From Nocardia transvalensis NBRC 15921 (GTDB lineage Bacteria; Actinomycetota; Actinomycetes; Mycobacteriales; Mycobacteriaceae), in NCBI RefSeq assembly GCF_000308875.1, contig NZ_BAGL01000057.1:62001-126000 (forward strand): a stretch of 64,000 bases of DNA. The letters run 5' to 3'. Of the stretch, positions 31,453-39,978 are shown one piece after another (the stretch's first letter is position 1; the number at the start of each line of letters is the position of its first letter). Made by a program: the position numbers and the translations under genes. The notes beneath the pieces were generated by a model. That model was not told the DNA's origin and ran no database searches. It saw nothing but the letters and a program-made list of their open reading frames with translations.

Positions 31453-34400
31453 GTGAGTCGAGATAACGAGCCGTCCTTCGTTCATCTGCACAACCACACC
31501 GAGTACTCGATGCTCGACGGCATGGCGAAGGTGGCGCCGCTGTTCGCGGAGGCCGAACGCCTGGGCATGCCGGCCGTGGGGATGACCGATCACGGCAATA
31601 TGTACGGCGCGGCCGAGTTCTTCCGCCAGTCCCAGCGGTCCGGGGTGCGGCCGATCATCGGGATCGAGGCGTATGTCGCGCCCGGGTCCCGGTTCTCCGG
31701 CACGCGCGTGTTCTGGGGCGATCCGTCGCAGAAGTCCGACGACGTCTCCGGGTCCGGCGCCTACCTGCACATGACCATGTTCGCGAGAAACGCCGCGGGA
31801 CTGCGGAATCTGTTCACGCTGTCGTCGCTGGCCTCGTTCGAGGGACAGCTCGGCAAATGGCCGCGGATGGACGCCGATCTGATCGCCGAACACGCCGAGG
31901 GCATCATCGCGACCACCGGATGTCCGTCGGGCGAGGTCCAAACCCGTTTGCGCCTGGGCCAATTCGATGAGGCGTACCACGCCGCGGGACGATGGCGGGA
32001 AATATTCGGGCCCGGCAACTTCTTCCTCGAGGTGATGGATCACGGCCTGTCGATCGAGCGCCGGGTGCGCGCGGATCTGCTCGCCGTCGGCGCGAAGGCG
32101 GGGCTGACGCCGGTGGCCACCAACGACTGTCACTACGTGGTCAAGGGGCAGTCGCAGGCGCACGAGGCGATGCTGTGCATACAGACCGGCAAGACGCTGT
32201 CGGATCCGAACCGCTTCCGCTTCGGCGGCGACGGCTACTACCTGAAATCGGCAGCCGAGATGCGGGCGCTGTGGGACGACGAGGTTCCCGGCGCCTGCGA
32301 TGCCACGCTCGCCATCGCCGAGCGCATCGAACCGTACGACGACGTCTGGGAATTCCGCGACCGGATGCCGGTGTTCCCGGTGCCCGGCGGTCACACGGAG
32401 GACAGCTGGCTGCGTCACGAGGTGGCCGCGGGACTGCGCTGGCGTTTCCCCGCCGGGGTGCCGGAGAACTACCTGACGCGGGCCGAGTTCGAGCTGAACA
32501 TCATCCGCGACAAGGGATTTCCGGCCTACTTCCTCGTGGTCGGCGACCTGATCGCGCACGCGCGCGAGGTGGGCATCCGAGTCGGTCCGGGGCGTGGGTC
32601 GGCCGCCGGATCGCTGGTCGCCTACGCGCTCGCCATCACCAATATCGATCCGATCGAGCACGGGCTGCTGTTCGAGCGATTCCTCAATCCCGAGCGGCCG
32701 TCGGCGCCCGATATCGATATCGACTTCGACGACCGCCGGCGCGGCGAGATGATCCGCTACGCCACCGACCGCTGGGGCGCGGACAAGGTCGCGCAGGTGA
32801 TCACCTTCGGCACCATCAAAACCAAAGCGGCGTTGAAGGATTCGGCCAGGGTGCATTTCGGGCAGCCGGGCTTCGCGATCGCCGACCGCATCACCAAGGC
32901 GCTGCCGCCGCCGGTGGCCGCAAAGGATATTCCGGTCGCGGGCATCACCGATCCCGCGCACGAGCGCTACGGCGAGGCCGCCGAGGTGCGCGCGCTGCTG
33001 GACGCCGACCCCGACGTGCGCCGCATCTACGACACCGCCGTCGGTCTCGAGGGCATGGTGCGCGGGGCGGGTGTGCACGCGTGCGCGGTCATCCTGTCCA
33101 GCGAACCACTGATGGATGTCGTGCCGCTGTGGAAACGCCCGCAGGACGGGGCGATCATCACCGGCTGGGACTACCCGTCGTGCGAGGCGATCGGGCTGCT
33201 CAAGATGGACTTCCTGGGTCTGCGGACGCTTACCGTGATCGGCGACTGCCTGGCCAATATTCGCGACAACCGCGGCATCGAGATCGACCTCGACACCCTG
33301 GGCCTGGACGACGCGAACACCTACCGCATGCTCGCGCGCGGCGACAATCTCGGTGTGTTCCAGATGGATTCGGCGGGCATGCGGGAACTGCTGCTGCGCA
33401 TGGCGCCCACCGAATTCAACGATCTCGTCGCCTCCAACGCGCTCTACCGGCCCGGCCCGATGGGCGTCGGCGCGCACTGGGCCTATGCCGATCGTAAGAA
33501 CGGCCGGGAATCGGTCACGCCGATCCATCCCGATCTCGACCAGCCGCTGCGGGAGATCCTGTCCGAGACCTACGCGCTCATCGTCTACCAGGAGCAGATC
33601 ATGCAGATCGCGCAGCGGGTCGCCGGGTACTCACTGGGGCAGGCCGATCTGCTGCGCCGCGCGATGGGCAAGAAGAAGCCCGAGGTGCTGGCGCAGGAAT
33701 TCGAGACCTTCCGTAAAGGCATGCGCGACAACGGCTACCGCGACGAGGCGGTGACCTCGCTGTGGGAGGCGGTGCTGCCGTTCGCCGGGTACGCGTACAA
33801 CAAATCCCATGCCGCCGGATACAGCCTGGTCATGTACTGGACCGCCTATCTGAAGGCGAACTATCCCGCCGAATTCATGGCCGCGCTGCTCACCTCGGTC
33901 GGCGACGACAAGGACAAGTCCGCGATCTATCTGTCCGACTGCCGCAAACGCGGTATCCGAGTGTTGCCGCCGGACGTCAACGACTCCGCCGCGACGTTCA
34001 CCTGCGTCGGCGCGGATATCCGGTTCGGGCTGGGCGCGGTCCGCAATGTCGGCGAGCCCGTCGTCGAATCCATCGTCCGTGCACGGGAATCCGCCGGTGC
34101 CTTCACGAGTTTCTCCGACTACCTCGCCAAGGCCGATGCCACCGCCTGCACCAAGAAAGTGGTCGAATCCCTCATCAAGGCAGGCGGATTCGATTCGCTG
34201 AACCATCCGCGCCGCGGCCTGTACCTGGTGCACGGCGAGGCGGTGGACGCCGCGATGGGTACCAAGAAGGCCGCGGCGCGCGGGCAGTTCGATCTGTTCT
34301 CCGGGGACGTCGACGACTCCGGCGACGCCGCGGCGGTCTTCGAGGTGCCGGTGCCGGATCAGGAATGGGACAGCGCGCAGCTGCTCGGATTCGAGCGGGA

Positions 34401-35001
34401 GATGCTGGGGCTCTACGTCTCCGGGCATCCGCTCGACGAGATCGCCCCGGCGCTGACCGCACGCTCCGATACGCCGATCGCGGTACTCGCCGAGGGCCGG
34501 ATCGGGCACGGCAAGCAGGTGGTGGTGGGCGGGCTGGTGGCCGCGGTCGACCGCCGGGTGACCAAGAAGGGTGAACCGTGGGCGATCGTGCGGCTCGAGG
34601 ATCTCGACGCCGCCACCGAGATATTGTTCTTTCCCAGCGCGTACGCGGGTGCGGCCACCGCGCTCGCCGAGGACGCGGTCCTGCTCGTGACCGCGCACGT
34701 GAGTATCCGCGACGGCCGCACCTCGCTGCTCGGGGACCACGTGGCGGTGCCCGACCTCGCCGGGCTGTCGGCGTCCCGGCCCATCACTGTGACTATTTCC
34801 GTCCAAGCCTGCACCCCCGCTTCCGTCCGGACCCTCCGTGAAGCCCTGCAACAGCACCCGGGGCCGGCCGAGGTTCGAATTCGGCTGGTGGGCAGGAACG
34901 GTCCGCAGCTTCTGGCGATCGATCCGCGGTTTCGGGTGCAGCCGTCCACTGCGCTGATGGGGGAACTGAAGGCGCTGTTCGGGTCTGCGTGTGTGGGGTG
35001 A
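31453..35001 (+). CDS. dnaE: DNA polymerase III alpha subunit, DnaE1 type
   Basis: The 1182-residue protein has the full DnaE1 order: N-terminal PHP domain (FVHLHNHTEYSMLDG, MTDHGNMYGAAEFF), palm with the catalytic aspartates in APDIDIDFDDRR (D420, D422, D424), GVHACAVILSSEPL, HhH region, the clamp-binding motif QFDLF at residues 945-949 and a C-terminal OB fold (VVVGGLVAAVDRRVTKKG). It replicates the chromosome with the clamp and loader. Length equals the mycobacterial DnaE1, but several usually conserved stretches differ and the setting is not the standard one, so it may be a second copy. GTG 31453 has no good ribosome site. Confidence 0.93.
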   Translation: MSRDNEPSFVHLHNHTEYSMLDGMAKVAPLFAEAERLGMPAVGMTDHGNMYGAAEFFRQSQRSGVRPIIGIEAYVAPGSRFSGTRVFWGDPSQKSDDVSGSGAYLHMTMFARNAAGLRNLFTLSSLASFEGQLGKWPRMDADLIAEHAEGIIATTGCPSGEVQTRLRLGQFDEAYHAAGRWREIFGPGNFFLEVMDHGLSIERRVRADLLAVGAKAGLTPVATNDCHYVVKGQSQAHEAMLCIQTGKTLSDPNRFRFGGDGYYLKSAAEMRALWDDEVPGACDATLAIAERIEPYDDVWEFRDRMPVFPVPGGHTEDSWLRHEVAAGLRWRFPAGVPENYLTRAEFELNIIRDKGFPAYFLVVGDLIAHAREVGIRVGPGRGSAAGSLVAYALAITNIDPIEHGLLFERFLNPERPSAPDIDIDFDDRRRGEMIRYATDRWGADKVAQVITFGTIKTKAALKDSARVHFGQPGFAIADRITKALPPPVAAKDIPVAGITDPAHERYGEAAEVRALLDADPDVRRIYDTAVGLEGMVRGAGVHACAVILSSEPLMDVVPLWKRPQDGAIITGWDYPSCEAIGLLKMDFLGLRTLTVIGDCLANIRDNRGIEIDLDTLGLDDANTYRMLARGDNLGVFQMDSAGMRELLLRMAPTEFNDLVASNALYRPGPMGVGAHWAYADRKNGRESVTPIHPDLDQPLREILSETYALIVYQEQIMQIAQRVAGYSLGQADLLRRAMGKKKPEVLAQEFETFRKGMRDNGYRDEAVTSLWEAVLPFAGYAYNKSHAAGYSLVMYWTAYLKANYPAEFMAALLTSVGDDKDKSAIYLSDCRKRGIRVLPPDVNDSAATFTCVGADIRFGLGAVRNVGEPVVESIVRARESAGAFTSFSDYLAKADATACTKKVVESLIKAGGFDSLNHPRRGLYLVHGEAVDAAMGTKKAAARGQFDLFSGDVDDSGDAAAVFEVPVPDQEWDSAQLLGFEREMLGLYVSGHPLDEIAPALTARSDTPIAVLAEGRIGHGKQVVVGGLVAAVDRRVTKKGEPWAIVRLEDLDAATEILFFPSAYAGAATALAEDAVLLVTAHVSIRDGRTSLLGDHVAVPDLAGLSASRPITVTISVQACTPASVRTLREALQQHPGPAEVRIRLVGRNGPQLLAIDPRFRVQPSTALMGELKALFGSACVG

Positions 35002-35008
35002 CAAGAAT

Positions 35009-35938
35009 CTAGCAAGGAGGCGCGGCCCCTCGCTGCCAGGCGTATTCGAAGCGTGTGGCGCCGGGGCCGTTGCGGGGCAGCACTATTGCCGCGCCGTCGC
35101 GGGGTGTCCAGGTGCGTGGGAGCAGGACCAGGTTGTCGGCGGTGGTCATGATGAGTACCAGGCCGTCGTAGCGGTAGCGGTAGGCGGAGTCGGGGTCGGT
35201 GCAGCGGACGGTGGTGACGCCCCGGACGCCGAGGGCGAGGTTCTTCTCGCTGTAGACGGTGATTCCGGGATCGGTGCGCAGGGTCCGGCGCGCGATGTCG
35301 TCCGCCCGCCCGCGTCCCACGGCCATGGAGTAGTCGGTCGCGCCCCAGAAGAACGCGCCGCCGACCAGCAGCAGGATCAGCCCCCATTCGAGGGGCGTGC
35401 TGGTGCGGGCGGCGGCAGATTCCGTCTCGTCGTCGTTCTGCTTGCGGCGGGCCAGCACCACCGCCCACAGCAGCAGGACGCCGACGACGAGGCAGAGCGG
35501 CGCGATCCCCAGCGGGCGATTCAGCGGTGTCTCGAACCCCGGCCGGGACAGCCCGTTGAGCATCAGCAGGAATCCGGCGGCGGTCAGCACCGCGAGCACC
35601 CACCGCGGCCATGTGGCACGGCGAATCCGGCCGGGCAGCACGGCCCACAACCACAGCAGCGAGAGCGTCGCCGCGCCGCACACCGCCAGCGGCACGAACA
35701 ACCCGTCGGCACTGCGCATGACGTAGTCGGTCGTGCTCAGCCCCAGCACGGAGGATTCCACGCCGAAATACCGGCAGAAACCACGCGCGTGAAAGAATCC
35801 CCAGTAGAACAGCAGCCCCGCCAACAACGTTGCGGGAGCAACGAATTGGCCGATGATGGGCGCGACGACGGCCAGCCCGGCGAACGGCGTGGGCTTGGTC
35901 TCGGGGCTGTCGTCGGCGCCGGGGTCGTTCTCAGCCAC
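35009..35938 (-). CDS. Multi-pass membrane protein of unknown function
   Basis: The 309-residue protein has about five hydrophobic segments: LAVVAPIIGQFVAPATLLAG near the start, then LFVPLAVCGAATLSLLWLWA, WVLAVLTAAGFLLML, LCLVVGVLLLWAVVLA and LEWGLILLLVGGAFFWGATD. A soluble, probably extracytoplasmic C-terminal part of about 95 residues follows (GITVYSEKNLALGVRGVTTV). GTG 35938 is chosen for its GGAGAG site and because it overlaps the end of the upstream lipoprotein gene by eight bases. It presumably acts with that lipoprotein; no enzyme motif is seen. Confidence 0.75.
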   Translation of the reverse strand: MAENDPGADDSPETKPTPFAGLAVVAPIIGQFVAPATLLAGLLFYWGFFHARGFCRYFGVESSVLGLSTTDYVMRSADGLFVPLAVCGAATLSLLWLWAVLPGRIRRATWPRWVLAVLTAAGFLLMLNGLSRPGFETPLNRPLGIAPLCLVVGVLLLWAVVLARRKQNDDETESAAARTSTPLEWGLILLLVGGAFFWGATDYSMAVGRGRADDIARRTLRTDPGITVYSEKNLALGVRGVTTVRCTDPDSAYRYRYDGLVLIMTTADNLVLLPRTWTPRDGAAIVLPRNGPGATRFEYAWQRGAAPPC

Positions 35939-36833
35939 CGGCGCTCTCCGTGGTCGTCGTGGACCGCGTGGTCGTCGCCGACGGCGGCGCGACTTCGGGC
36001 ACGGTCGTCGAGACCGTGGACGGTTGTGGAGCCCGAGTCGTGGTGGTGGTCGTGAGGGGCACAGCCGTGGTCGTCGGTGGAAGTGTGGTGGTCGTTGTCG
36101 TCTCGCCCGAGGTCCCTGCCGCCGCGCAGCGAGTCCAGTACACATAGACGATATCGGGCGGTCGACTACCTGCTCGGGCGAAGGCACGTGCGTCCGTCGT
36201 ATTCGACGGCAGGCGTCGATCGATGCCGCTCTCCCCGTAATTCGCGAGCAGCTCTCCGTTGTTCGGAAAATCGCCGGAACCTGTCGGCGGTTTTTCCGGA
36301 CAGGGCGGAAGCGGACTGTCGTCGTGCTCGCTCAATTCCACTCGCACACAGTTGTCCGGCAGTCCGTGCGACCGGCAGCCCGAGACGGCCGCCTTCACGA
36401 TATGGTCCTGCACATAAGCTGCCAGCGTGGTCCCCGGATTGAAGTCGTAGGTACCCAGATCGATCGGAATGCCACGAGCCTCGACATCCGGCGAACTACC
36501 GCCCGGATTCCCCGGCGCCCTACCGACATTCCCCACACCACCGGGATTCCCAGGAGCGCCACCACCACTCCCAAGACCCGGGCCGCCATTCCCTCGCCCC
36601 GGGTCACTGCTCCCCCGCCCGGGGTCACTACCTCCCGGCCCTGGCTCCCCGGACCCGGGCCCGCCCACTTGTGCGCTCGAGGTCGGCCAGGCCTGCGGGC
36701 CGTCGAGCGCGGGATTGCCGCCCGGCGACCCACTGTCCCGGCATCCGGCGCTCACGACCAGGCAGACCGTAGCCGCTGCGAATAGCACGAGCCGTATATG
36801 CCCCGTGCGCCAATGCAATTCGATTGTGCGCAT
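35931..36833 (-). CDS. Low-complexity secreted lipoprotein
   Basis: The 300-residue protein has a signal sequence, LVLFAAATVCLVVSAGC, with the lipobox Cys at residue 31 (SAGC; the -3 residue is atypical). Residues about 33-115 are Gly/Pro/Ser-rich with repeats of GxPG and DPGRGSSDPGRG. A folded-looking middle (residues 118-240) has several Cys (SGCRSHGLPDNCVR, PCPEKP, YWTRCAA). The tail, about 245-300, is Thr-rich (TTTTTTLPPTTTAVP). It is probably surface-exposed. Its gene overlaps the membrane protein gene downstream. No family is recognised. Confidence 0.7.
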   Translation of the reverse strand: MRTIELHWRTGHIRLVLFAAATVCLVVSAGCRDSGSPGGNPALDGPQAWPTSSAQVGGPGSGEPGPGGSDPGRGSSDPGRGNGGPGLGSGGGAPGNPGGVGNVGRAPGNPGGSSPDVEARGIPIDLGTYDFNPGTTLAAYVQDHIVKAAVSGCRSHGLPDNCVRVELSEHDDSPLPPCPEKPPTGSGDFPNNGELLANYGESGIDRRLPSNTTDARAFARAGSRPPDIVYVYWTRCAAAGTSGETTTTTTLPPTTTAVPLTTTTTTRAPQPSTVSTTVPEVAPPSATTTRSTTTTESAGG

Positions 36834-36954
36834 GACGTCTCCACCCCGTGTGCGCGACTGTGTTGTCGACTAGACAATCGCGCCCGCGAGTGGGAAACGC
36901 ACCCCCATCGTGTCGCTCAGTGACACGGTGGCCGAACCGATAGCAACCTGGCAG

Positions 36955-37842
36955 TCACGCGCCGGGTTGGACGAACTCGGTGGGCTCGTCCGGCACGGGC
37001 GTACGCACCGCCGGCCAGGAATATCCGATCTCCGCGCGGCGGTGGAAGGTCGGCGTATCCCACGGCCGGTCGTCGGCGTGGTCGGGCACCGAACGCAATT
37101 CCCGCTCCAGGCCCTGTGCCGACCTACGCAACGCGGACTCCAGGCCGCGGGTATCGATCGGGCCGCACCGGCCGGTGAGGCCGATCGCCCCGATCATCGC
37201 GCCGGACCCGTCCCGCAGGACCGCGCCGAGGCAGCTCCAGCCCAGCGTCGACTGCTCGTCCTCGCGCGCGAATCCGGTGTCGCGGGCCTTGACCAGCAGG
37301 TCCCGCATCCGCCGGCGGTCGGTCACCGAGTAGCGGGTCAGCGGGGGCCAGCCGCCCGCCAGCACCGCGTCGGCCCGTTCCGGCTGATGCGCGAGCTGCA
37401 ATCGGCCGGAGGCGAGCAGCACGATGCTCGGTCCGAGCAGAGCGGAGCCGGGCCAGCGCGCCGCCCGGACGGCGGGCGCGTGCGCGCGGCCGAAGGCGGC
37501 CCCGGCGACCGTCAGCTCACCCCTGTTCATGATGGCGAACCAGGCCATCTCGCCGCGCGAATGCCGGTGCAGGTCTTGCAGATACGGCTGCACCGTCAGC
37601 ACGTGCGTGTTCTGATAGACCGACTGCAGGCCCTGGTGGAGCAGCCGCCTTCCGGCGAGGTACCCGTCCGGCGTGCGCGCCAGCATGTCCCGTTCCACGA
37701 GATCGTTCGCGATCCGGCGCACGGTCGGTTTCGGGATCCCGGTCCGCCGCGTCAGCTCCGCCAACACCAGCGGACCGGGCGCCTCCGTGACCGCGTCCAG
37801 AATCGCCACCGCGCGGCCGATCACCGTGTGGTCGTCAACCAT
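36955..37842 (-). CDS. IclR family transcriptional regulator
   Basis: The 295-residue protein begins with a winged helix (TVIGRAVAILDAVTEAPGPL, VLAELTRRTGIPKPTVRRIA, NDLVERDMLARTPDGYLAGR) and has the IclR ligand domain with GLQSVYQNTHVLTVQPYLQD and SCLGAVLRDGSGAMIGAIGL. ATG 37842 begins the conserved part; an in-frame start at 37935 would read through an inverted repeat. IclR proteins sense small organic acids. No catabolic operon adjoins, so its target is not evident. Confidence 0.87.
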   Translation of the reverse strand: MVDDHTVIGRAVAILDAVTEAPGPLVLAELTRRTGIPKPTVRRIANDLVERDMLARTPDGYLAGRRLLHQGLQSVYQNTHVLTVQPYLQDLHRHSRGEMAWFAIMNRGELTVAGAAFGRAHAPAVRAARWPGSALLGPSIVLLASGRLQLAHQPERADAVLAGGWPPLTRYSVTDRRRMRDLLVKARDTGFAREDEQSTLGWSCLGAVLRDGSGAMIGAIGLTGRCGPIDTRGLESALRRSAQGLERELRSVPDHADDRPWDTPTFHRRAEIGYSWPAVRTPVPDEPTEFVQPGA

Positions 37843-37882
37843 GATTACAGTGTCGGCCTGTTGTCGACCTGACGCCCGAGTA

Positions 37883-37901
37883 ACCGAATACTCGGTTCGG
37901 T
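37883..37901. promoter_or_regulatory. ACCGAA-N7-TTCGGT dyad upstream of IclR gene
   Basis: Six-base perfect arms lie 41-59 bases before the IclR start and could be its own operator or that of another dimeric regulator. Confidence 0.4.
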
Positions 37902-37906
37902 AACGG

Positions 37907-37933
37907 GATTCCGGCCACAAGCACGCCGGAATC
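37907..37933. repeat. REP-like hairpin, copy 1
   Basis: GATTCCGGC and GCCGGAATC form 9-base arms around a 9-base loop (CACAAGCAC). The arm and loop resemble three other hairpins in the window (37957-37977, 42793-42817, 42946-42970), so it belongs to a repeat family. It lies between IclR and pdxS. Confidence 0.65.
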
Positions 37934-37956
37934 ATATGCCGCGCGCGCCGTCATTT

Positions 37957-37977
37957 CCCGGCGCGTTTCTGGCCGGG
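37957..37977. repeat. REP-like hairpin, copy 2, at the pdxS 3' end
   Basis: CCCGGC and GCCGGG enclose GCGTTTCTG, directly after the pdxS stop codon. It may terminate pdxS. The bases from the right arm into the stop, GGCCGGGACTACCAGC, are nearly the same as those at the nitroreductase 3' end (42963 on), which also carries a copy. Confidence 0.65.
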
Positions 37978-37978
37978 A

Positions 37979-38881
37979 CTACCAGCCGCGCTCGGCGAGG
38001 CGGTGGGGCTCGGGGATCTCCTCGACGTTGATGCCGACCATGGCCTCGCCCAGGCCGCGCGACACCTTGGCAAGCACGTCGGGGTCGTCGTAGAAGGTGG
38101 TGGCCTTGACGATGGCGGCGGCGCGCTGGGCGGGGTTGCCGGACTTGAAGATGCCGGAGCCGACGAAGACGCCCTCGGCGCCGAGCTGCATCATCATCGC
38201 GGCGTCGGCCGGGGTGGCGATACCGCCGGCGGTGAACAGCACGACCGGGAGCTTGCCGGTCGCGGCGACCTCGCGCACGAGTTCGTACGGCGACTGCAGT
38301 TCCTTGGCGGCCACGTACAGCTCGTCCTCGGGCAGCGACTGCAGGCGGCGGATCTCCTGGCGGATCTTGCGCATGTGGGTGGTCGCGTTGGACACGTCAC
38401 CGGTGCCGGCCTCACCCTTCGAGCGAATCATGGCCGCGCCCTCGGTGAGCCGGCGCAGGGCCTCGCCCAGGTTGGTGGCGCCACAGACGAACGGCACGGT
38501 GAACTGCCACTTGTCGATGTGGTGCTCGTAGTCGGCGGGGGTCAGCACCTCGGACTCGTCGATGTAGTCGACGCCGAGGCTCTGCAGCACCTGCGCCTCC
38601 ACGAAGTGGCCGATGCGCGCCTTGGCCATCACCGGAATCGAGACGGCGTTCACGATGCCGTCGATCAGATCCGGATCGCTCATGCGCGCGACGCCGCCCT
38701 GGGCGCGGATGTCCGCGGGCACCCGCTCCAGCGCCATGACCGCCACCGCGCCCGCGTCCTCGGCGATCTTCGCCTGGTCCGCGGTGACGACGTCCATGAT
38801 CACACCGCCCTTGAGCATCTCGGCCATGCCGCGCTTGACGCGAGCGGTGCCGGTCGTCGAGGTGGTTTCGGGCGTAGTCAC
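37979..38881 (-). CDS. pdxS: Pyridoxal 5'-phosphate synthase lyase subunit PdxS
   Basis: The 300-residue TIM-barrel protein is easily recognised: KRGMAEMLKGGVIMDVVTAD, AGAVAVMALERVPADIRAQG, SIPVMAKARIGHFVEAQVLQ with the catalytic Lys, DYIDESEVLTPADYEHHIDK and LFTAGGIATPADAAMMMQLG. It makes PLP from ribose 5-phosphate, glyceraldehyde 3-phosphate and ammonia, which PdxT normally supplies. No pdxT lies next to it in this window. In mycobacteria pdxS follows the PIM operon; here an alkane cluster and other genes lie between them. Confidence 0.97.
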   Translation of the reverse strand: MTTPETTSTTGTARVKRGMAEMLKGGVIMDVVTADQAKIAEDAGAVAVMALERVPADIRAQGGVARMSDPDLIDGIVNAVSIPVMAKARIGHFVEAQVLQSLGVDYIDESEVLTPADYEHHIDKWQFTVPFVCGATNLGEALRRLTEGAAMIRSKGEAGTGDVSNATTHMRKIRQEIRRLQSLPEDELYVAAKELQSPYELVREVAATGKLPVVLFTAGGIATPADAAMMMQLGAEGVFVGSGIFKSGNPAQRAAAIVKATTFYDDPDVLAKVSRGLGEAMVGINVEEIPEPHRLAERGW

Positions 38882-39050
38882 GGCAAACTCCTGATCATCG
38901 GGGAAAATCGCACCATTCGGAATCGAACGACACGATTCTAGGCGGGTCGATCAGGCCACTTCATAGCCAGTCGGAGAGCACTGGACTGCTGAACCGGCCC
39001 GAACCCGCCGTGACCGGGAGTTCCGCTACCTCGCCGCTACGCGCGGCGCC

Positions 39051-39149
39051 TCAGATCGGATCGATCACCAGCAATTGGGCCCAGTAGGTCGCACCCTCGT
39101 GGCCCAGGTAGGGCAGCAGGAAGTCGTAGAGCAGATAGGACATCGGCAT
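39051..39149 (-). CDS. 32-residue microprotein with perfect ribosome-binding site
   Basis: The leftward reading MPMSYLLYDFLLPYLGHEGA TYWAQLLVIDPI (32 residues) follows GGAGGTGA (39158-39165), a full anti-16S match, at eight bases. The peptide is hydrophobic and aromatic and could be membrane-associated. It lies about 80 bases after the AlkX-type TetR stop and before pdxS. It could instead be the end of a lost larger gene, since the same frame stays open upstream without a good start. No family is recognised. Confidence 0.45.
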   Translation of the reverse strand: MPMSYLLYDFLLPYLGHEGATYWAQLLVIDPI

Positions 39150-39231
39150 TCGGTACTTCACCTCCACATACCGGTTCGCCGCTGCGTGCCCGCGGCAAAC
39201 CGCCTTCGACCATAACCGAACATGATGTCCC

Positions 39232-39834
39232 TCACAGCCCGTCGAACAATCCGCTCACGACGACGCCGACCTGGGCGACGGCGCGCTCGATCGGGCCGAT
39301 CGGCTGGAATATATGACTCAGGGCAAGGCACACAACGGTTTCCAGCCGCGAGCCCAGCTCGTCGTCGGAGAGTTCGGCGAGGCCGTACTGCGCGCGGGCC
39401 GCGACCGTGACCGCGCCGATCGCCCGGCCGAGCAGCGGTTCGGGTTCGGTCATCAGCACGGGCAGCAGCGTGGTGTCGGTCGCCGAGCGGCCCGCGAGGA
39501 CCGCCTTCAGCAGTGCGTTGTCCGCGGCGGCGCGTAGCGCGTACTCGACCGCGGCGGTGGTGCCCGCGACGACGTCGCCGGGGTGCGCCGCGAGGCTGCC
39601 GGCGATGCCCACGAGGAATCCGTCCAGTTCGTTGCGGATGACGACCTCGGCGAGTTCCTGCTTGGTGCCGATCTCCTTGTAGAGGACGGGGCGGCTGACG
39701 CCCACCTCCTTGGCCACGCGCGACATGTTCACCGCACCCCAGCCCTCGGTGCACACGAGCCGCCGGGCGGTGTCGATGACCCGCTCGCGCAGGATTTGGC
39801 GCATCTCGGTCTGGAAGTTCGGCGCGTCAGCCAC
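39232..39834 (-). CDS. alkX: TetR family regulator of the alkane operon (AlkX-like)
   Basis: The 200-residue protein has MRQILRERVIDTARRLVCTE, NMSRVAKEVGVSRPVLYKEI and GTKQELAEVVIRNELDGFLV as DNA-binding region and a C-terminal helical domain with LSDDELGSRLETVVCLALSH. It starts at GTG 39834 and faces alkB. In Rhodococcus, Dietzia and Nocardia alk clusters a TetR protein of this type represses alkB and is released by fatty acids. Here it is divergent rather than at the operon end. Confidence 0.85.
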   Translation of the reverse strand: MADAPNFQTEMRQILRERVIDTARRLVCTEGWGAVNMSRVAKEVGVSRPVLYKEIGTKQELAEVVIRNELDGFLVGIAGSLAAHPGDVVAGTTAAVEYALRAAADNALLKAVLAGRSATDTTLLPVLMTEPEPLLGRAIGAVTVAARAQYGLAELSDDELGSRLETVVCLALSHIFQPIGPIERAVAQVGVVVSGLFDGL

Positions 39835-39869
39835 GCCCCCGATCGTACATGATCACCAGAAACGTTCCA

Positions 39870-39903
39870 TCATTGACAACTCATAGTGTGTTGTATTCAA
39901 TGA
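39870..39903. promoter_or_regulatory. Extended dyad between alkX and alkB, probable AlkX operator
   Basis: TCATTGACAAC is mirrored by GTTG-TAT-TCAATGA: TCATTGA at 39870-39876 and TCAATGA at 39897-39903, with inner CAAC/GTTG. The site lies just upstream of the divergent alkX start and about 76 bases before alkB. TTGACA inside the left arm could be the alkB -35 box, so binding would block transcription. Confidence 0.6.
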
Positions 39904-39978
39904 GAACACTTCGAGCGAAAGTGTAAACGGGCGTGATCGGACCGCCCAGCTCGCGCATGTTCGGCAAGGAGATCGATG

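Noticed and set aside
31432..33528. A 698-codon open frame antisense to dnaE
   Set aside because: It lies wholly opposite a conserved polymerase gene and is an effect of GC-rich third positions.
35950..36147. A Val-rich open frame on the plus strand
   Set aside because: It is the complement of the Thr-rich codons (ACC/ACG) of the lipoprotein tail.
36863..36926. TTGTC-N5-GACAA and GTGTC-N7-GACAC inverted repeats upstream of the lipoprotein gene
   Set aside because: The arms are only five bases, and no matching regulator lies nearby.
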